Below are positions 17,342 to 29,650 of a stretch of 64,000 bases of DNA, piece after piece. Position 1 is the stretch's first letter. Every line of letters begins with the position of its first letter. The position numbers were made by a program, and so were the translations under genes. The DNA is from Gemmatimonadales bacterium (GTDB taxonomy: Bacteria > Gemmatimonadota > Gemmatimonadetes > Gemmatimonadales > GWC2-71-9). The notes under the pieces are model-generated. The model worked only from the letters and a program-made list of their open reading frames with translations, searched no databases and was not told the DNA's origin. Location: the NCBI GenBank assembly GCA_025934955.1, contig JAICWE010000002.1, positions 1-64,000 on the forward strand, read 5' to 3'.

Positions 17342-18174
17342 GACTTGAGCGCCTTGCGGATCTCGTCGGCGATGAGATTGACGACCGAGCCGCGGGCGGG
17401 GCCCGGGCGCGCCGGCTGCGGCGCGGCGGCGCCCTGCTCCAGGTGATCGAGCGCGCGCTCGAGGCCGAGTTGGATGCGGCGGGCGCGGGGCTCGCGCTGC
17501 GCGGTGATCGCCCACGCCGCCACCGGCGCGCCGAGCACCGGGAGCACCGCCACGGCGGTCATCGCGCCCAGCGTCAGCAGCAGCGTGGTGCCGACGACGC
17601 CCGCGCCCATCATCCCCGCCGCGCCGCCGAGCAGCTGATTGCGCAGCGACCGGATCTCGGCGACGAGTCCCACGTGGCAGTAGCCCGACTCGAGCGGCGT
17701 GAGCGTCGCTGTCACCGTGTCGGCCTTGGCGAGCATGAACGGGCGCTTCCCGCTGCCGAACGCGGCGGTGGAGCGTCGGATCGCGGCGGGGAAACCGCTC
17801 ACGGGCTCCCACGTCACCCAGCCCGGCTGCTGCCGCTGCACGCAGAGCAGCTCCTGCTCGTCCATCCACGAGATGAGCGTCCCCTGAATCTGCTCCGTGT
17901 CGCCCCGCACCACGCGTTGCGCGCCAACGGTTGCCGGCCCGGCAATGCGGTCCACGATTCCGGACGGTGTGTACGTCGCGACCCGCGCGCGCTCCTCGGC
18001 CAGCGCCTGCTGGAGGTGCCGCGCCGGAATCCCCACTTCGCGGCCGAGCGCCAGCACCTCGTCCGGAGTGAGCCCCTCGCCGATCTCGCGATCCGACGTC
18101 TGCAGCTCGGCGGCGCGCTGGATGATCCGCTCGAGCGCCGCGCGGTCCACGCGGGAGGGAAGCTGATCCGCCAC
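17338..18174 (-). CDS. hypothetical protein with central transmembrane region
   Basis: Operonic position; hydrophobic GGAAGMMGAGVVGTTLLLTLGAMTAVAVLPVLGAPVAAW. Confidence 0.7.
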   Translation of the reverse strand: MADQLPSRVDRAALERIIQRAAELQTSDREIGEGLTPDEVLALGREVGIPARHLQQALAEERARVATYTPSGIVDRIAGPATVGAQRVVRGDTEQIQGTLISWMDEQELLCVQRQQPGWVTWEPVSGFPAAIRRSTAAFGSGKRPFMLAKADTVTATLTPLESGYCHVGLVAEIRSLRNQLLGGAAGMMGAGVVGTTLLLTLGAMTAVAVLPVLGAPVAAWAITAQREPRARRIQLGLERALDHLEQGAAAPQPARPGPARGSVVNLIADEIRKALKS

Positions 18175-18181
18175 GCCGCGC

Positions 18182-19102
18182 CTACTCCTTGGACTCGGCC
18201 TGCGGCTCGGCGGGCGGCTTCGGCTCCGCCTTTGCGCGGTCGATCTTGAGCTGCTGCATCAGCGTGTCGAGCTGCCCGACCGGCATGGCGACGCCGGGAT
18301 GATCGGGGAAGGTGACCGACGGCGCGGGGAGCGCCGCCTGCGCGTTGCCGCCCGCCGCCGGCACGGTGTCGCGGATGAACGGGCGGATCATCTCGATCGG
18401 AATCGGGAAGATGGTGGTGGAGTTGTTCTCGGCGGCGATCTCGGTGACCGTCTGGAGATAGCGGAGCTGCATGGCGCTCGGCTCCGCCGCGAGGGTGCGC
18501 GCCGCCTGCGCCAGCGTTTCGGAGGCCTGGAGCTCGCCCTGCGCGTTGATCACCTTGGCGCGTCGCTCGCGCTCGGCCTCGGCCTGCCGTGCCATCGCGC
18601 GCTTCATGTTCTCGGGCAGGTCCACGTCCTTCACCTCGACCGCCGAGACCTCGATGCCCCACGCCTCGGTGCGCTGGTCGATGATCTTCTTCAGCACCGC
18701 GTTGATCTTCTCGCGATCGCTCAGCAGCTCGTCCAGCTCGACCTCGCCCAGGACGGAGCGGAGCGTCGTCTGGGAGAGCTGGCTGGTGGCGTAGAGGTAG
18801 TCCTCGATCTCGATCACGGCGCGCATCGGATCGGCGACGCGCATGTAGAGCACGGCGTTGACCTTCACCGACACGTTGTCGCGGGTGATCACGTCCTGCG
18901 GCGGGATGTCGAGCGCCATGACGCGGAGCGACACCCGCCGCTGGTTGGCGAAGAGCGCCGGAATGAAGACGAGGCCGGGTCCCTTGGTCCCCCAGTAGCG
19001 TCCGAGGAAGAAGGCGACGCCGCGCTCGTACTGCCGCAGCACCCGCAGACTGAGGAAGGAGTAGCCGACGACGATCGCGAGCGCCGGGAAGAGCAGCTCC
19101 AT
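18182..19102 (-). CDS. slipin / SPFH-band 7 family protein
   Basis: [29 protein letters not shown]...[19 protein letters not shown]. Confidence 0.92.
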   Translation of the reverse strand: MELLFPALAIVVGYSFLSLRVLRQYERGVAFFLGRYWGTKGPGLVFIPALFANQRRVSLRVMALDIPPQDVITRDNVSVKVNAVLYMRVADPMRAVIEIEDYLYATSQLSQTTLRSVLGEVELDELLSDREKINAVLKKIIDQRTEAWGIEVSAVEVKDVDLPENMKRAMARQAEAERERRAKVINAQGELQASETLAQAARTLAAEPSAMQLRYLQTVTEIAAENNSTTIFPIPIEMIRPFIRDTVPAAGGNAQAALPAPSVTFPDHPGVAMPVGQLDTLMQQLKIDRAKAEPKPPAEPQAESKE

Positions 19103-19103
19103 G

Positions 19104-20315
19104 CTACCTCCGCTGTGATTCGATGACGACCGCGGCACCCTGGCCGCCGCCGATGCACGCGCTGCCGAGCGCATAGCGGCCGCCGGTGCGCGCGAGCGCG
19201 TGCAGCAGGTGCGCGGTGATTCGCGCGCCGCTCGCCGCGAGCGGATGACCCAGCGCCACGGCGCCGCCTTCGGCATTGGTGCGGGCGCGGTCGAGGCCCA
19301 GCTCCCGCTCGACGGCGAGGTACTGCGCGGCGAACGCTTCGTTCACCTCGACCAGATCCATCTGGTCCAGCGTGAGCCCCGCGCGCTCGAGCGCCAGCCG
19401 CGCGGCCGGCGCCGGGCCGATGCCCATGATCGTGGGGTCCACGCCGGCCACCGCCCAGCTCACCAGCCGGCCGAGCGGCCGGAGGCCGCGCGCCCGCGCC
19501 GCGTCCGCGCCGGCCACGACCAGCGCCGCGGCTCCGTCGGCGATGCCCGACGCATTTCCCGCGGTGACGACGCCGTCCTTCTTGAAGTACGGCGGCAGCT
19601 TCGCGAGACCTTCGGCGGTGGAGTCGGGCCGCATGTGCTCGTCGGCGGCCCAGGGCTCGGTCTGCTTCGTCTTCCGGTTCGTGAGCGGCACCGGCACGAC
19701 TTCATCCGCAAAGGCGCCGGCGTCCCACGCCGCCTTGGCACGGCGCTGGCTCTCCAGCGCGTAGGCGTCCACGTCGGCGCGGGTGAGGTGGTAGCAGTCG
19801 GCCAGCTTCTCCGCCGTCTCCGCCATCGAGAGCCCGCACTGTGAATCGCGCAGCGCCTCCCAGAGCAGATCTTCCAGCGGCGCCGCCGGGCCGAGCCGGA
19901 GTCCCCAGCGCGCACCGCGCACCACGTGCGGCGCCTGGCTCATGCTCTCGGTGCCGCCGGCGAGGACGATCTCCGACTCGCCGAGCAGGATCTGCCGCGC
20001 GCCTTCGACGACCGCCTCGAAGCCTGAGCCGCAGAGCCGGTTCACCGTGACCGCGGGCGTCTCGACCGGCAGCCCAGCGCGGAGTCCGATGTGGCGCGCG
20101 AGGTAGATCGCGTCGGCCGAGGTCTGGAGCGCGTTGCCGAAGACGACGTGCTCCACGTCGCCCGCCGCCACACCGGAGCGGGCGAGCGCCGCTACCGCCG
20201 CGCAGACGCCGAGGTCGGTGGCGGAGAGATCCTTGAGCACGCCGCCGAACGCGCCGAAGCCAGTGCGCACCGCGGAGAGAAAGACGACGTCGGTTGGATG
20301 GCCTTGCGTGCCCAT
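19104..20315 (-). CDS. acetyl-CoA C-acetyltransferase (thiolase)
   Basis: [60 protein letters not shown]. Confidence 0.93.
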   Translation of the reverse strand: MGTQGHPTDVVFLSAVRTGFGAFGGVLKDLSATDLGVCAAVAALARSGVAAGDVEHVVFGNALQTSADAIYLARHIGLRAGLPVETPAVTVNRLCGSGFEAVVEGARQILLGESEIVLAGGTESMSQAPHVVRGARWGLRLGPAAPLEDLLWEALRDSQCGLSMAETAEKLADCYHLTRADVDAYALESQRRAKAAWDAGAFADEVVPVPLTNRKTKQTEPWAADEHMRPDSTAEGLAKLPPYFKKDGVVTAGNASGIADGAAALVVAGADAARARGLRPLGRLVSWAVAGVDPTIMGIGPAPAARLALERAGLTLDQMDLVEVNEAFAAQYLAVERELGLDRARTNAEGGAVALGHPLAASGARITAHLLHALARTGGRYALGSACIGGGQGAAVVIESQRR

Positions 20316-20370
20316 CGGGCCGTTCCGGCGCTACAGGACGGAAGATGCGAGCGCGAAATATAGCCCGGCG

Positions 20371-21021
20371 CTAGCGGGGCAGGGCCGCGCCGCAGCTCAC
20401 GCAGTGGCGCCAGCCGAGCTCCACCGCGCTCTGGCAGGCGGGGCAGCGCGGCTCGCGCTGGTTGGCGCCGCAGTGAGGGCAGAAGTTGACCGTGCGGCCG
20501 AGCGGGAGCGTGCCGCCGCAGTAAATGCAATGGGGCGAGTCGGCGCCGGCGTCATGGCCCTCGACCTCGAGCTCCTCGGCCTCGGGTTCTTCAACGGCGT
20601 GTGCGACGGGAGTGGCGACGAAGCGCGGCGCCACGGCGGGTTCCGGCGCCGGCGGGGCGAAGGACGACTCCGGCTCCGGCCCCAGCGCGTACGCGATTTC
20701 CTCGGTCGAGAGCACCAGCGTCGCCTCGCCCAGCTCACCCAGCAGGCCGAGCTCGGGATGCGCGCTCCGGCTCTCCTTCAGCAGCCGCTCGCGCGCCTTG
20801 GCCGGCTCGGTGCGGGCGAAGCCGCCTTCGCCCGCGGCGAGGTGGAGCAGCAGCATCTCGTAGTCCTCGCTCGACTCGACGCCGACGGTGCGGCGGATGG
20901 CGCGATAGGGGATGATGCTGGTCTGGAGGTCGTGCAGGAGGATCGGCTGGTGCAGCCGGGCCGGGTCAGTCCCGGCGAGGCGCTGCACCAGCGCGCGGAA
21001 GAGCCGTTCCAGGTCGGTCAC
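20371..21021 (-). CDS. zinc-ribbon protein of unknown function
   Basis: HCIYCGG...NFCPHCGANQREPRCPACQSAVELGWRHCVSCGAALPR (three CxxC pairs or more). Confidence 0.75.
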   Translation of the reverse strand: MTDLERLFRALVQRLAGTDPARLHQPILLHDLQTSIIPYRAIRRTVGVESSEDYEMLLLHLAAGEGGFARTEPAKARERLLKESRSAHPELGLLGELGEATLVLSTEEIAYALGPEPESSFAPPAPEPAVAPRFVATPVAHAVEEPEAEELEVEGHDAGADSPHCIYCGGTLPLGRTVNFCPHCGANQREPRCPACQSAVELGWRHCVSCGAALPR

Positions 21022-21184
21022 GCGCCCTCGGCGTCGGAGAGCATGGAGTATAAGGAAGGGACGGGGGAGGTTACGGGCCCGGCCCGGCCGCCGTCAAGCG
21101 GGCGGCTTAACAGCTCCGGGGCCCCTGCGTCGGTTGCGCTCAGTCAGCTCTGGCCGAAGCACCGTCCCCACGACAGGAGGAACG

Positions 21185-22105
21185 ATGTCCCCGACCCAGA
21201 TCCGCATGGCGCTCATCTCCGGCGCCGCCGGCGCCGCACTGATGCTCGGCGCCTGCTCCGACGGCACCACGACGCCGGCCGGTGGTGCCGCGCTCACCGT
21301 GGCCCAGACGGCCGACATCGGAGCCGCCGCCGCCGACGAGAGCGACCAGGCGGTGGACGCGCTCGACGTGCGGGTAACGACCAATCCCGCGGCCTTCAAC
21401 ATCTCGGCGCCGGCCGGCGACCACATCGCCGCCGACATGCCGCCGCTTCAGGGCTGTGCCACCGTCTCCTCGACCGAGGACACCGACGGCGACGGCGCCC
21501 GCGACCAGAGCGTATTCACGTACGATCCCGCCAACTGCATCTTCACCGGCTATCGCGGCGGCACGCTGGTCCTCTCCGGCAGCGTCACCATCAGCGATCC
21601 GACGCCCGACGTGGCCGACTTCAACTACGCGGCGACGCTGGACGGCTTCACCTGGAACTTCACCGCGCCGGCCGGCGACGTCTCGTTCATCACCACGCGG
21701 AACGGCACCCGGCACCTCACCGCCAACAGCAGCGTGCTCACGCTCACCAACGACGTGACGGCGGTCCGCAAGGTGACCGGCAAGGCCGACGCGACCATCT
21801 CGCACAATCTCCAGCTCGTCTTCACGCCCGCGGAGGGCAGCAGTCTCGTGCCGGGCCAGCCCCTGCCGAGCGGCACGATCGTGAAGTCGGGACAGGTGAG
21901 CTGGGCCCGCGGCGCGGAGAGCTACACCTTCACCGCGAACACGGTCACGCCGCTCAGCTACGACTCGACCTGCACCCAGTACCCGCGCTACCGCCGCATC
22001 ACCGCCGGCGAGGTGCACTGGATGCTGCCGTCGGGCGCGTACATCAGGACCGTGTGGAGCGCGTGCGGGGAGAAGCCGACGCACACCTTCGTGCCGGCGG
22101 CGTAA
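21185..22105 (+). CDS. putative secreted lipoprotein, unknown function
   Basis: ATG 21185, signal peptide with GAC lipobox (LISGAAGAALMLGACSDG). Confidence 0.75.
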   Translation: MSPTQIRMALISGAAGAALMLGACSDGTTTPAGGAALTVAQTADIGAAAADESDQAVDALDVRVTTNPAAFNISAPAGDHIAADMPPLQGCATVSSTEDTDGDGARDQSVFTYDPANCIFTGYRGGTLVLSGSVTISDPTPDVADFNYAATLDGFTWNFTAPAGDVSFITTRNGTRHLTANSSVLTLTNDVTAVRKVTGKADATISHNLQLVFTPAEGSSLVPGQPLPSGTIVKSGQVSWARGAESYTFTANTVTPLSYDSTCTQYPRYRRITAGEVHWMLPSGAYIRTVWSACGEKPTHTFVPAA

Positions 22106-22122
22106 GCCACGGGAGGAGAGGG

Positions 22123-22160
22123 GCGGTTCGCGCCGGCACTACTCCGCCAGCGCGAACCGC
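22123..22160. terminator. shared convergent terminator-like hairpin
   Basis: GCGGTTCGCGCCGGC / GCCAGCGCGAACCGC, 14/15 bp, spanning the rnhA stop codon. Confidence 0.55.
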
Positions 22161-22759
22161 TTTCCTTCGGCCAGGTCGCGCTCGAGCGCCGTGAACCCCG
22201 CGTCCGGATCGTACTCGACGTACTGCCCCTTGCTCCGTCGCGCAGCGAGCCACTCGGCGTAGCCGCTCGCCACCAGCCCCTCCGACGTGGTCTGCTCCTT
22301 CGCCGCGCGCACCGCGAGGTCATTGGCGTACTCGTTCTTCGGGTGTCCCTGGTGGCCGCGGACCCAGGTCCACTGCGCCTCGTGCAGCGTGCTCGAGTCA
22401 TCGAGCTGCTGCCACAGCATGAGGTTCTCGATCTCGCCGCCCTTCCGTTTCCAGCCGCGCGATTTCCAGCCCGGCACCCACTCGCGCATGCCCTTCACCA
22501 GGTACTCCGAGTCGGACACCATCAGCACCCGGAGCCGGGCGCCCTTCCCTGCCATGAGCTGGAGCGCGGCGATGGCGCCGGCGAGGGCCATCCGGTTGTT
22601 GGTCGTCGCCGGCGCGTGCAGCCAGAAGTCGCGCCGCTCGACCGGGCCGGACGGTCCGCCGCCGCGGATCTCGATGAGTCCGCCGGCGCCGCCGGGGTTC
22701 GCGCCTTCGCGGCCGTTGCCGAGACAGCTCTCGTCGAGATGGACGACGGCGGCGCGCAT
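22139..22759 (-). CDS. rnhA: ribonuclease HI
   Basis: AATTNNRMALAGAIAALQLM-like (TTNNRMALAGAIAAL), VSDSEYLVKGM, WVRGHQGHPKNEYANDLA. Confidence 0.9.
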   Translation of the reverse strand: MRAAVVHLDESCLGNGREGANPGGAGGLIEIRGGGPSGPVERRDFWLHAPATTNNRMALAGAIAALQLMAGKGARLRVLMVSDSEYLVKGMREWVPGWKSRGWKRKGGEIENLMLWQQLDDSSTLHEAQWTWVRGHQGHPKNEYANDLAVRAAKEQTTSEGLVASGYAEWLAARRSKGQYVEYDPDAGFTALERDLAEGKRFALAE

Positions 22760-22986
22760 CAGTCGCCGATCACCTGAAAGGAATCGATGTCGGCCAGGAC
22801 GAAGGTGAGCTGCTCGCCGGTCATCGGCAGGTGACCGATAAGGGCATCTCGGTTGTTGCTCGTCGTCATCCGCACCGCGGTGACGATGTACTCGGTGCCG
22901 CGCCGGTTGAGCGCCACGCGCAGTCCCTTGCGGACGGCGTGCTCCAGGCGATCCATGTTTTCGGGAGTCCAGCGGACGGGTGACAT
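22759..22986 (-). CDS. small conserved-looking hypothetical protein (75 aa)
   Basis: Operonic with rnhA (1-bp overlap). Confidence 0.6.
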   Translation of the reverse strand: MSPVRWTPENMDRLEHAVRKGLRVALNRRGTEYIVTAVRMTTSNNRDALIGHLPMTGEQLTFVLADIDSFQVIGD

Positions 22987-23034
22987 GGGTGGGGAAGGTA
23001 ATCGGGCGCGCGACGGCGATTCGTTCCGGGCGGG

Positions 23035-24114
23035 CTACTCCGGCAGCTCCAGCGTGCGGGAAACTCGGAGCGCGCCGGCCGGCCCGCCGACGATCCGCCC
23101 GACGGTGGCGGCGACCGGCGTGGCTTCGTCCCCCAGCGCCGCGATCAACTCGGCGTGCTGCGCCGGCGGCACGGCGAGCAGCAGCCCGCCCGAGGTCTGC
23201 GCGTCACCGCAGAGCGCGCGCTCCGCCTCGGTGAGCGACGGGTCCCACTCCGCGTTGGCGCTCTCGAGATTGCGGAGCGTGCCGCCGGGCACGAAGCCGC
23301 GCGACGCGAGGTTCCACGCGTGCGGCAGGATCGGCAGACGCTCATACGCCAGCTCCGCCGCGACCCGGCTCGCCGCGAGGATGTTGCCGAGATGGCCGGT
23401 GAGCCCGAAGCCGGTAATGTCGGTGCACGCGCTCACGCCGACCCGGAGTGCCGCGCGCATCGCGCCGTCGTTGAGCGTCGTCATCGAGGCGACGGCGTCG
23501 GCCATGCCCGCGGGGAGCAGCGCGTCGCGCTTGAGCGCGGTCGCCAGGATGCCGGTGCCGAGCGGCTTGGTGAGCACCAGCAGATCGCCGGCGCAGGCGC
23601 CGGCGTTGGTGAGCATCCGGTCGGGATGCACCTCGCCAAACACCGCCATGCCGAACTTGGGCTCCGGGTCGTCCACCGAGTGCCCGCCCACCACGAGACA
23701 CCCCGCGCGCCGCGCCACGGCGGCCGCGCTCTCGATCACCTCGCCCAGCATGTCGAGCGGCAGCGTATCGCGGGGCCAGCCGACCAGGTTCAGCCCGAAG
23801 AGCGGCGTCGCGCCCATCGCGTAGATGTCGCTCAGCGCGTTGGCTGCGGCGATGGCGCCCCACGCCGACGGGTCATCCACGATGGGCGTGAAGAAGTCCA
23901 CCGTCGCCACGACCGCCCGGTCGTTCGACAGCCGGAACACCGCGGCGTCGTCGCGGCTGGCGGCGTCGACGAGAAGGCGAGGGTCGGAGACGTTCGGGAC
24001 GTGACGCAGCACGTGCGCCAACTCGGCGGGGCCGAGCTTGCAGGCTCAGCCGGCGCCGTGGGAGAGCGACGTGAGCCGGATGCGCGGCCGCTGGTCGGGA
24101 GCGGGATCGGCCAT
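23035..24114 (-). CDS. selD: selenophosphate synthase containing selenocysteine (in-frame TGA at 24046-24048)
   Basis: Reverse strand from ATG 24114: MADPAPDQRPRIRLTSLSHGAG-[TGA]-ACKLGPAELAHVLRHVPNVSDPRLLVD...; SelD glycine-rich/catalytic U/C-x-C-K motif; rest matches SelD (GGHSVDDPEPKFGMAVFGEVHP, TKPLGTGI, DITGFGLTGHL). Confidence 0.9.
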
Positions 24115-24211
24115 GGCTCGCAATCTAGCGCGCGCCGGCGGCAGGACGGGAAGCGCTCAGATCCGTGACGTACGGATTCTTGGCAGCGGCCGCATCCGGA
24201 CGCCGGGGCGG

Positions 24212-25108
24212 CTAGGGCCGCTGCTCCGCCGCGAGCAGCACGCGGGTGGCGATCAGCGCGCGCTCCTCCCGCGCGGTGCTGCCGAAGCTGCCGTCGGGCC
24301 GCTGCTGGGCGACGAGCGTCGGCGCCGCCCGGCGGAGCGCGTCGCGCGCCTCGGGCGCGGGCACCGTCGCCAGCGCCTCCAGCAGATGGAAGAAGTCGCC
24401 CCCAGGCCACGTGCCCGACGTGTCCTGGTGCCGCGCGATCATCGCCGCGAGCGCCGCCGCCGCCTCGATCCGCTGCGACGCCGCCAGCGCGTGCAGGGCC
24501 GACGCCGCGAGATCCGGCGCCCAATAGGCGCCCCAGTCGCCGAACTGCCCCTCCAGGCGCGCGAGACAGATCGCGTGCTGGTCCACCTGCGGCCGGCTCG
24601 CGTGGCCGGCGCGAAGCGCCGCCCGCAGCATGAGGCAGCTCGCCGCGAAGCGCGCGGCGGGCTCGGCCCGGAAGACCTTGCCGTTGGGAAAGCTGATCGG
24701 AGCCAGGCGCTCGCTGGCCGGCCCGGGCGAGAAGAAGCCGCCGAGCGCGTGCTCGCAGGCGCGGTGGCGGTGGCGCGCGTCGGCGCAGCCCTCCGCGAAG
24801 TTGCCGGGCTTGCCCTGCACGCTCAGCACCCAGCCCATCACCCGCACCGTGCCCGGCTGGTCGCCGCCGTGGCCCAGGTCCATCAGCTCGTGCGCGCGCC
24901 ATGCGGTCGCGACCGCGCCGCCCGGAAGACTGCCGTCGAGCCGGGTTTCCTCCCGCAGCACCACGATGAGCTCGGCCCGGAGCGTGTCGTCGTCCGGTGC
25001 GGCGCGTCCGAGCGCCGCGCGGGCCAGCACCCCCTGGCGACTGCGCCGCTCGGCGAAGAAGCCGCCGAGGCGGGTCAGCGCGTCCGCGACGCTCGCCGTA
25101 CCGCGCAC
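24212..25108 (-). CDS. terpenoid cyclase/prenyltransferase-like alpha-alpha toroid protein, function unknown
   Basis: GTG start 25108; repeats such as LEGQFGDWGAYWAPDLAASALHALAA and LVAQQRPDGSFGS. Confidence 0.6.
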   Translation of the reverse strand: MRGTASVADALTRLGGFFAERRSRQGVLARAALGRAAPDDDTLRAELIVVLREETRLDGSLPGGAVATAWRAHELMDLGHGGDQPGTVRVMGWVLSVQGKPGNFAEGCADARHRHRACEHALGGFFSPGPASERLAPISFPNGKVFRAEPAARFAASCLMLRAALRAGHASRPQVDQHAICLARLEGQFGDWGAYWAPDLAASALHALAASQRIEAAAALAAMIARHQDTSGTWPGGDFFHLLEALATVPAPEARDALRRAAPTLVAQQRPDGSFGSTAREERALIATRVLLAAEQRP

Positions 25109-25118
25109 GTCGTCGCTC

Positions 25119-26471
25119 CTACCAGCTGCGCCGGATCGAATCCACCGCGAAGAGCTGTCCGCGGACGACGACGCGTTCGATGGACTGGGTGTTCTGGATG
25201 TTGTCAAGCGGATTCCTGCCCAGGACGATGAGGTCGGCCGCCTTGCCGGGGGCGACGACGCCGATGGAATCGGCGCCGAGGAGCACGGCGGCATCGTGGG
25301 TCGCGGCGAGGAGCGCGTCGGCCGGCGTGAGCCCGGCGCGCACCAGCAGTTCCATTTCCTGGTGCTCGCTGAAACCGGGCACCAGCATCTGATTGCTCGC
25401 GTCGGTGCCGGCCGCGATGACGCCGCCGGCGCGGAGGAACTCGCGCAGGAAGAGATCCTGATTGGGACGCGAGCGCCGGAAGGCCGCGAAGTCGGCGGGT
25501 CCCCAGCCGGCGCGCGCGATCATGTCGGGCACGTTCCACCGGGTCCGCGCGACCGGCGGCACCGCCGCGAGCCACGGGGCCCGCAGCACCGCCGGATCGT
25601 CCAGGCGGCTGTACAGCTCGTGCAGCACCAGCGTCGGCACCAGGATGACGTTCTTCTGCGCCAGGTGCCTGGCCACGCGTTCGAGCGCGGCGGAATCGAG
25701 TCCGGCCCAGCTCTTCTCGAACGCGGTCCAGCCGGCAAAGAAGCTCTTCTCGTGCGCGGCATAGAGCGGTGCCGCATCGCCGGCGGACTCGGGGACGCCG
25801 CTCATGTGCTCGATCGACCGGATGCCGATGTCGGCCGCGGTCACCGCGTCGGTGAGCCCGAGGTGGCCCGCCACGCGCAGGCCGAAGCTGTTGGCCTCGT
25901 CCACGATGGCGTGGAGCATCGGCGGCGTGACGCGGGTGTAGACCTTGAGGTAGTCCACACCCTTCACCGCGAGCTTGTCCACCGCCTTCCGCGCCTCGGA
26001 GTTGTCGTGGACCTCGAGCGCGTTGGGGTAGGTTGCGGGTGCGGCATCGATCATGGCGCCGGCGCTGTAGATCCGGGGCGAGGTGAAGGCGTTGAGGCTC
26101 GCCTTCTCCCGCAGGTCCATGATGGAATCCAGCGTGCCGTGCATGTCGCGCACGCTGGTGACGCCGTAGGCGAGGTAGCGCGGCAGCGCCCAGCGCTCCA
26201 CGTGCGCGTGCGCGTCGATGAAGCCCGGCATGACGAACTTGCCGGTCGCGTCCACCTTCCGCGTGTGGCGGGGCATGTGGAAGCCGTCGCGCGGCGTCAC
26301 CGATTCGATTAGATGCCCGCGCGTCACCACCACCATGTCCCGCTGCGGCGGTCCCCCGCGGCCGTCAATGACGGTCGCGCCGACCAGCGCGATGCCGTCG
26401 GGCGGGCCGCGATGGCAGCCGCCCGCGGCCGCGCCCATCGCGAGCGCGAGCGCCGCGGCACCGAGACGCAT
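25119..26471 (-). CDS. amidohydrolase-family lipoprotein
   Basis: MRLGAAALALAMGAAAGGCHRG; FVMPGFIDAHAHVERW; GVIAAGTDASNQMLVPGFSEHQEMELLVRAGLTPADALLAAT. Confidence 0.9.
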   Translation of the reverse strand: MRLGAAALALAMGAAAGGCHRGPPDGIALVGATVIDGRGGPPQRDMVVVTRGHLIESVTPRDGFHMPRHTRKVDATGKFVMPGFIDAHAHVERWALPRYLAYGVTSVRDMHGTLDSIMDLREKASLNAFTSPRIYSAGAMIDAAPATYPNALEVHDNSEARKAVDKLAVKGVDYLKVYTRVTPPMLHAIVDEANSFGLRVAGHLGLTDAVTAADIGIRSIEHMSGVPESAGDAAPLYAAHEKSFFAGWTAFEKSWAGLDSAALERVARHLAQKNVILVPTLVLHELYSRLDDPAVLRAPWLAAVPPVARTRWNVPDMIARAGWGPADFAAFRRSRPNQDLFLREFLRAGGVIAAGTDASNQMLVPGFSEHQEMELLVRAGLTPADALLAATHDAAVLLGADSIGVVAPGKAADLIVLGRNPLDNIQNTQSIERVVVRGQLFAVDSIRRSW

Positions 26472-26505
26472 CGGCCGCCGCGCCGGCGGGCGCCTGGCCC
26501 GGCGC

Positions 26506-26976
26506 CTAGCGCGGATCGCTGGAGGTGTGATCGTGGAGGATCTTCCAGCCATTCGCCTGGTGCTCCATGACGAGAGTGAACGGCCCGCTCGAGGTGGTCG
26601 CACCGCCCCGCGCCAGCACGTAGCGGCCGGTCACCAGTGCCAGCGTCGGCGCGAGCGGCCGCGCCGTCAGCTCCTCGAAGTGCAGGCTGTCCCGCGGCGC
26701 GCCGGGCGCGAAGCGCGGCGCGTAGTGCTGCCGGATCCAGTCGTAGCCGTGCTGCGGGCGGCGGCCGTCCATGAACGTCGTCGCCGTGTCGCGCGCGTAG
26801 TCGGACACGAAGGCGTCGAGGTCGCCCCGGTTCCAGGCCGCCGCCGAGCGGACGAACTGCGCCGTCAGCTCGGCGGTGAGCCGGGCGCGCTCGGGGAGCG
26901 GCGCGGGTCGCGTCGGCACGGCCGCATGGCCGCAGCCGGCCAGCAGGCCGGCTAGAATGAGACTGCGTCTATGCAT
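26506..26976 (-). CDS. SnoaL/DUF4440-like lipoprotein
   Basis: AAAWNRGDLDAFVSDYARDTATTFMDG...VTGRYVLARGG...GPFTLVMEHQANGWKILHDHTS. Confidence 0.78.
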   Translation of the reverse strand: MHRRSLILAGLLAGCGHAAVPTRPAPLPERARLTAELTAQFVRSAAAWNRGDLDAFVSDYARDTATTFMDGRRPQHGYDWIRQHYAPRFAPGAPRDSLHFEELTARPLAPTLALVTGRYVLARGGATTSSGPFTLVMEHQANGWKILHDHTSSDPR

Positions 26977-27020
26977 GCGGGTCGATGGCTCGGAGACACG
27001 ACAAGTTATACTGTGAACCC

Positions 27021-28856
<1,836 letters not shown>

Positions 28857-28905
28857 TCGGCATCGGCCGACTACCGCCTGGAACGGAAGACGCTGGAGCC
28901 GCGGG

Positions 28906-29418
28906 CTAGCGGCGCCTGCGACGGGCTCCGCCGCGCTTGGCGGCCTTCTTGGCGCTCTTCCTGGCGCTCTTCCGGGCGGGACGGCGCCCGCCGCGGGCGG
29001 CACCGCGCCGTGCGGACTTCCTGGCGCTCTTCCGCGCGGTCCGTCCGGCGCGCTTCTTCGCCGACTTCCCGGTGCTCCGCTTGGCGGCCTTCCTGGCGCT
29101 CTTCTTCGCGGGCTTCCTGGCCGTCTTCCTGGCGGACTTCTTCGCAGCCTTCTTGGTGCTCTTCTTGGCGGTCTTCTTGGCAGTCTTCTTGGCGGTCTTC
29201 TTGGCGGCCGGGCGAGCGGGCTGCTTCGCCGCTGCGGGGGTGCTCTTCCTTGCGGGACGTGAAGGAGCCGAGCGCGTGCCGCTGCCGTTACCCGCGGGAG
29301 TGGACCCGTACGACGGCGCCGGCGGCGGAGGCGGGGCCGGCGGCTCCGGGGTCATGGGCGAGTCCTCCATCCAGCCACCGCTCTGCCAGCTCGACTCCAT
29401 GAACTCTAGCTCGGCCAT
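28906..29418 (-). CDS. histone H1-like Lys/Ala/Arg-rich basic DNA-binding protein
   Basis: AAKKTAKKTAKKTAKKSTKKAAKKSARKTARKPAKKSARKAAKR... Confidence 0.75.
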   Translation of the reverse strand: MAELEFMESSWQSGGWMEDSPMTPEPPAPPPPPAPSYGSTPAGNGSGTRSAPSRPARKSTPAAAKQPARPAAKKTAKKTAKKTAKKSTKKAAKKSARKTARKPAKKSARKAAKRSTGKSAKKRAGRTARKSARKSARRGAARGGRRPARKSARKSAKKAAKRGGARRRRR

Positions 29419-29650
29419 CGTCTGGATCCTCCCATAGTCCCATCGCTTGCTGCGGCGTCACCCGCCGCGGGGCCGAAGCGCGCACACGCCTCCGGGGAGC
29501 TTCTATAACATGCACATCCCGTCCGCGAGTGCAAGCGGCATCCGCGCGCCATCAGCGCTCGCGCGCTATTATTGTCGGGCTTCCCCAACATCCCGAGCGC
29601 CGAGCGCCGTATCGCGGCCGGCGTGGTCCATCCACAGCAGCGGACTTCTC

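Noticed and set aside
23832-24902. 356-aa minus ORF spanning the selD 5' end and the toroid gene
   Set aside because: Wrong frame for both supported genes and low-complexity composition
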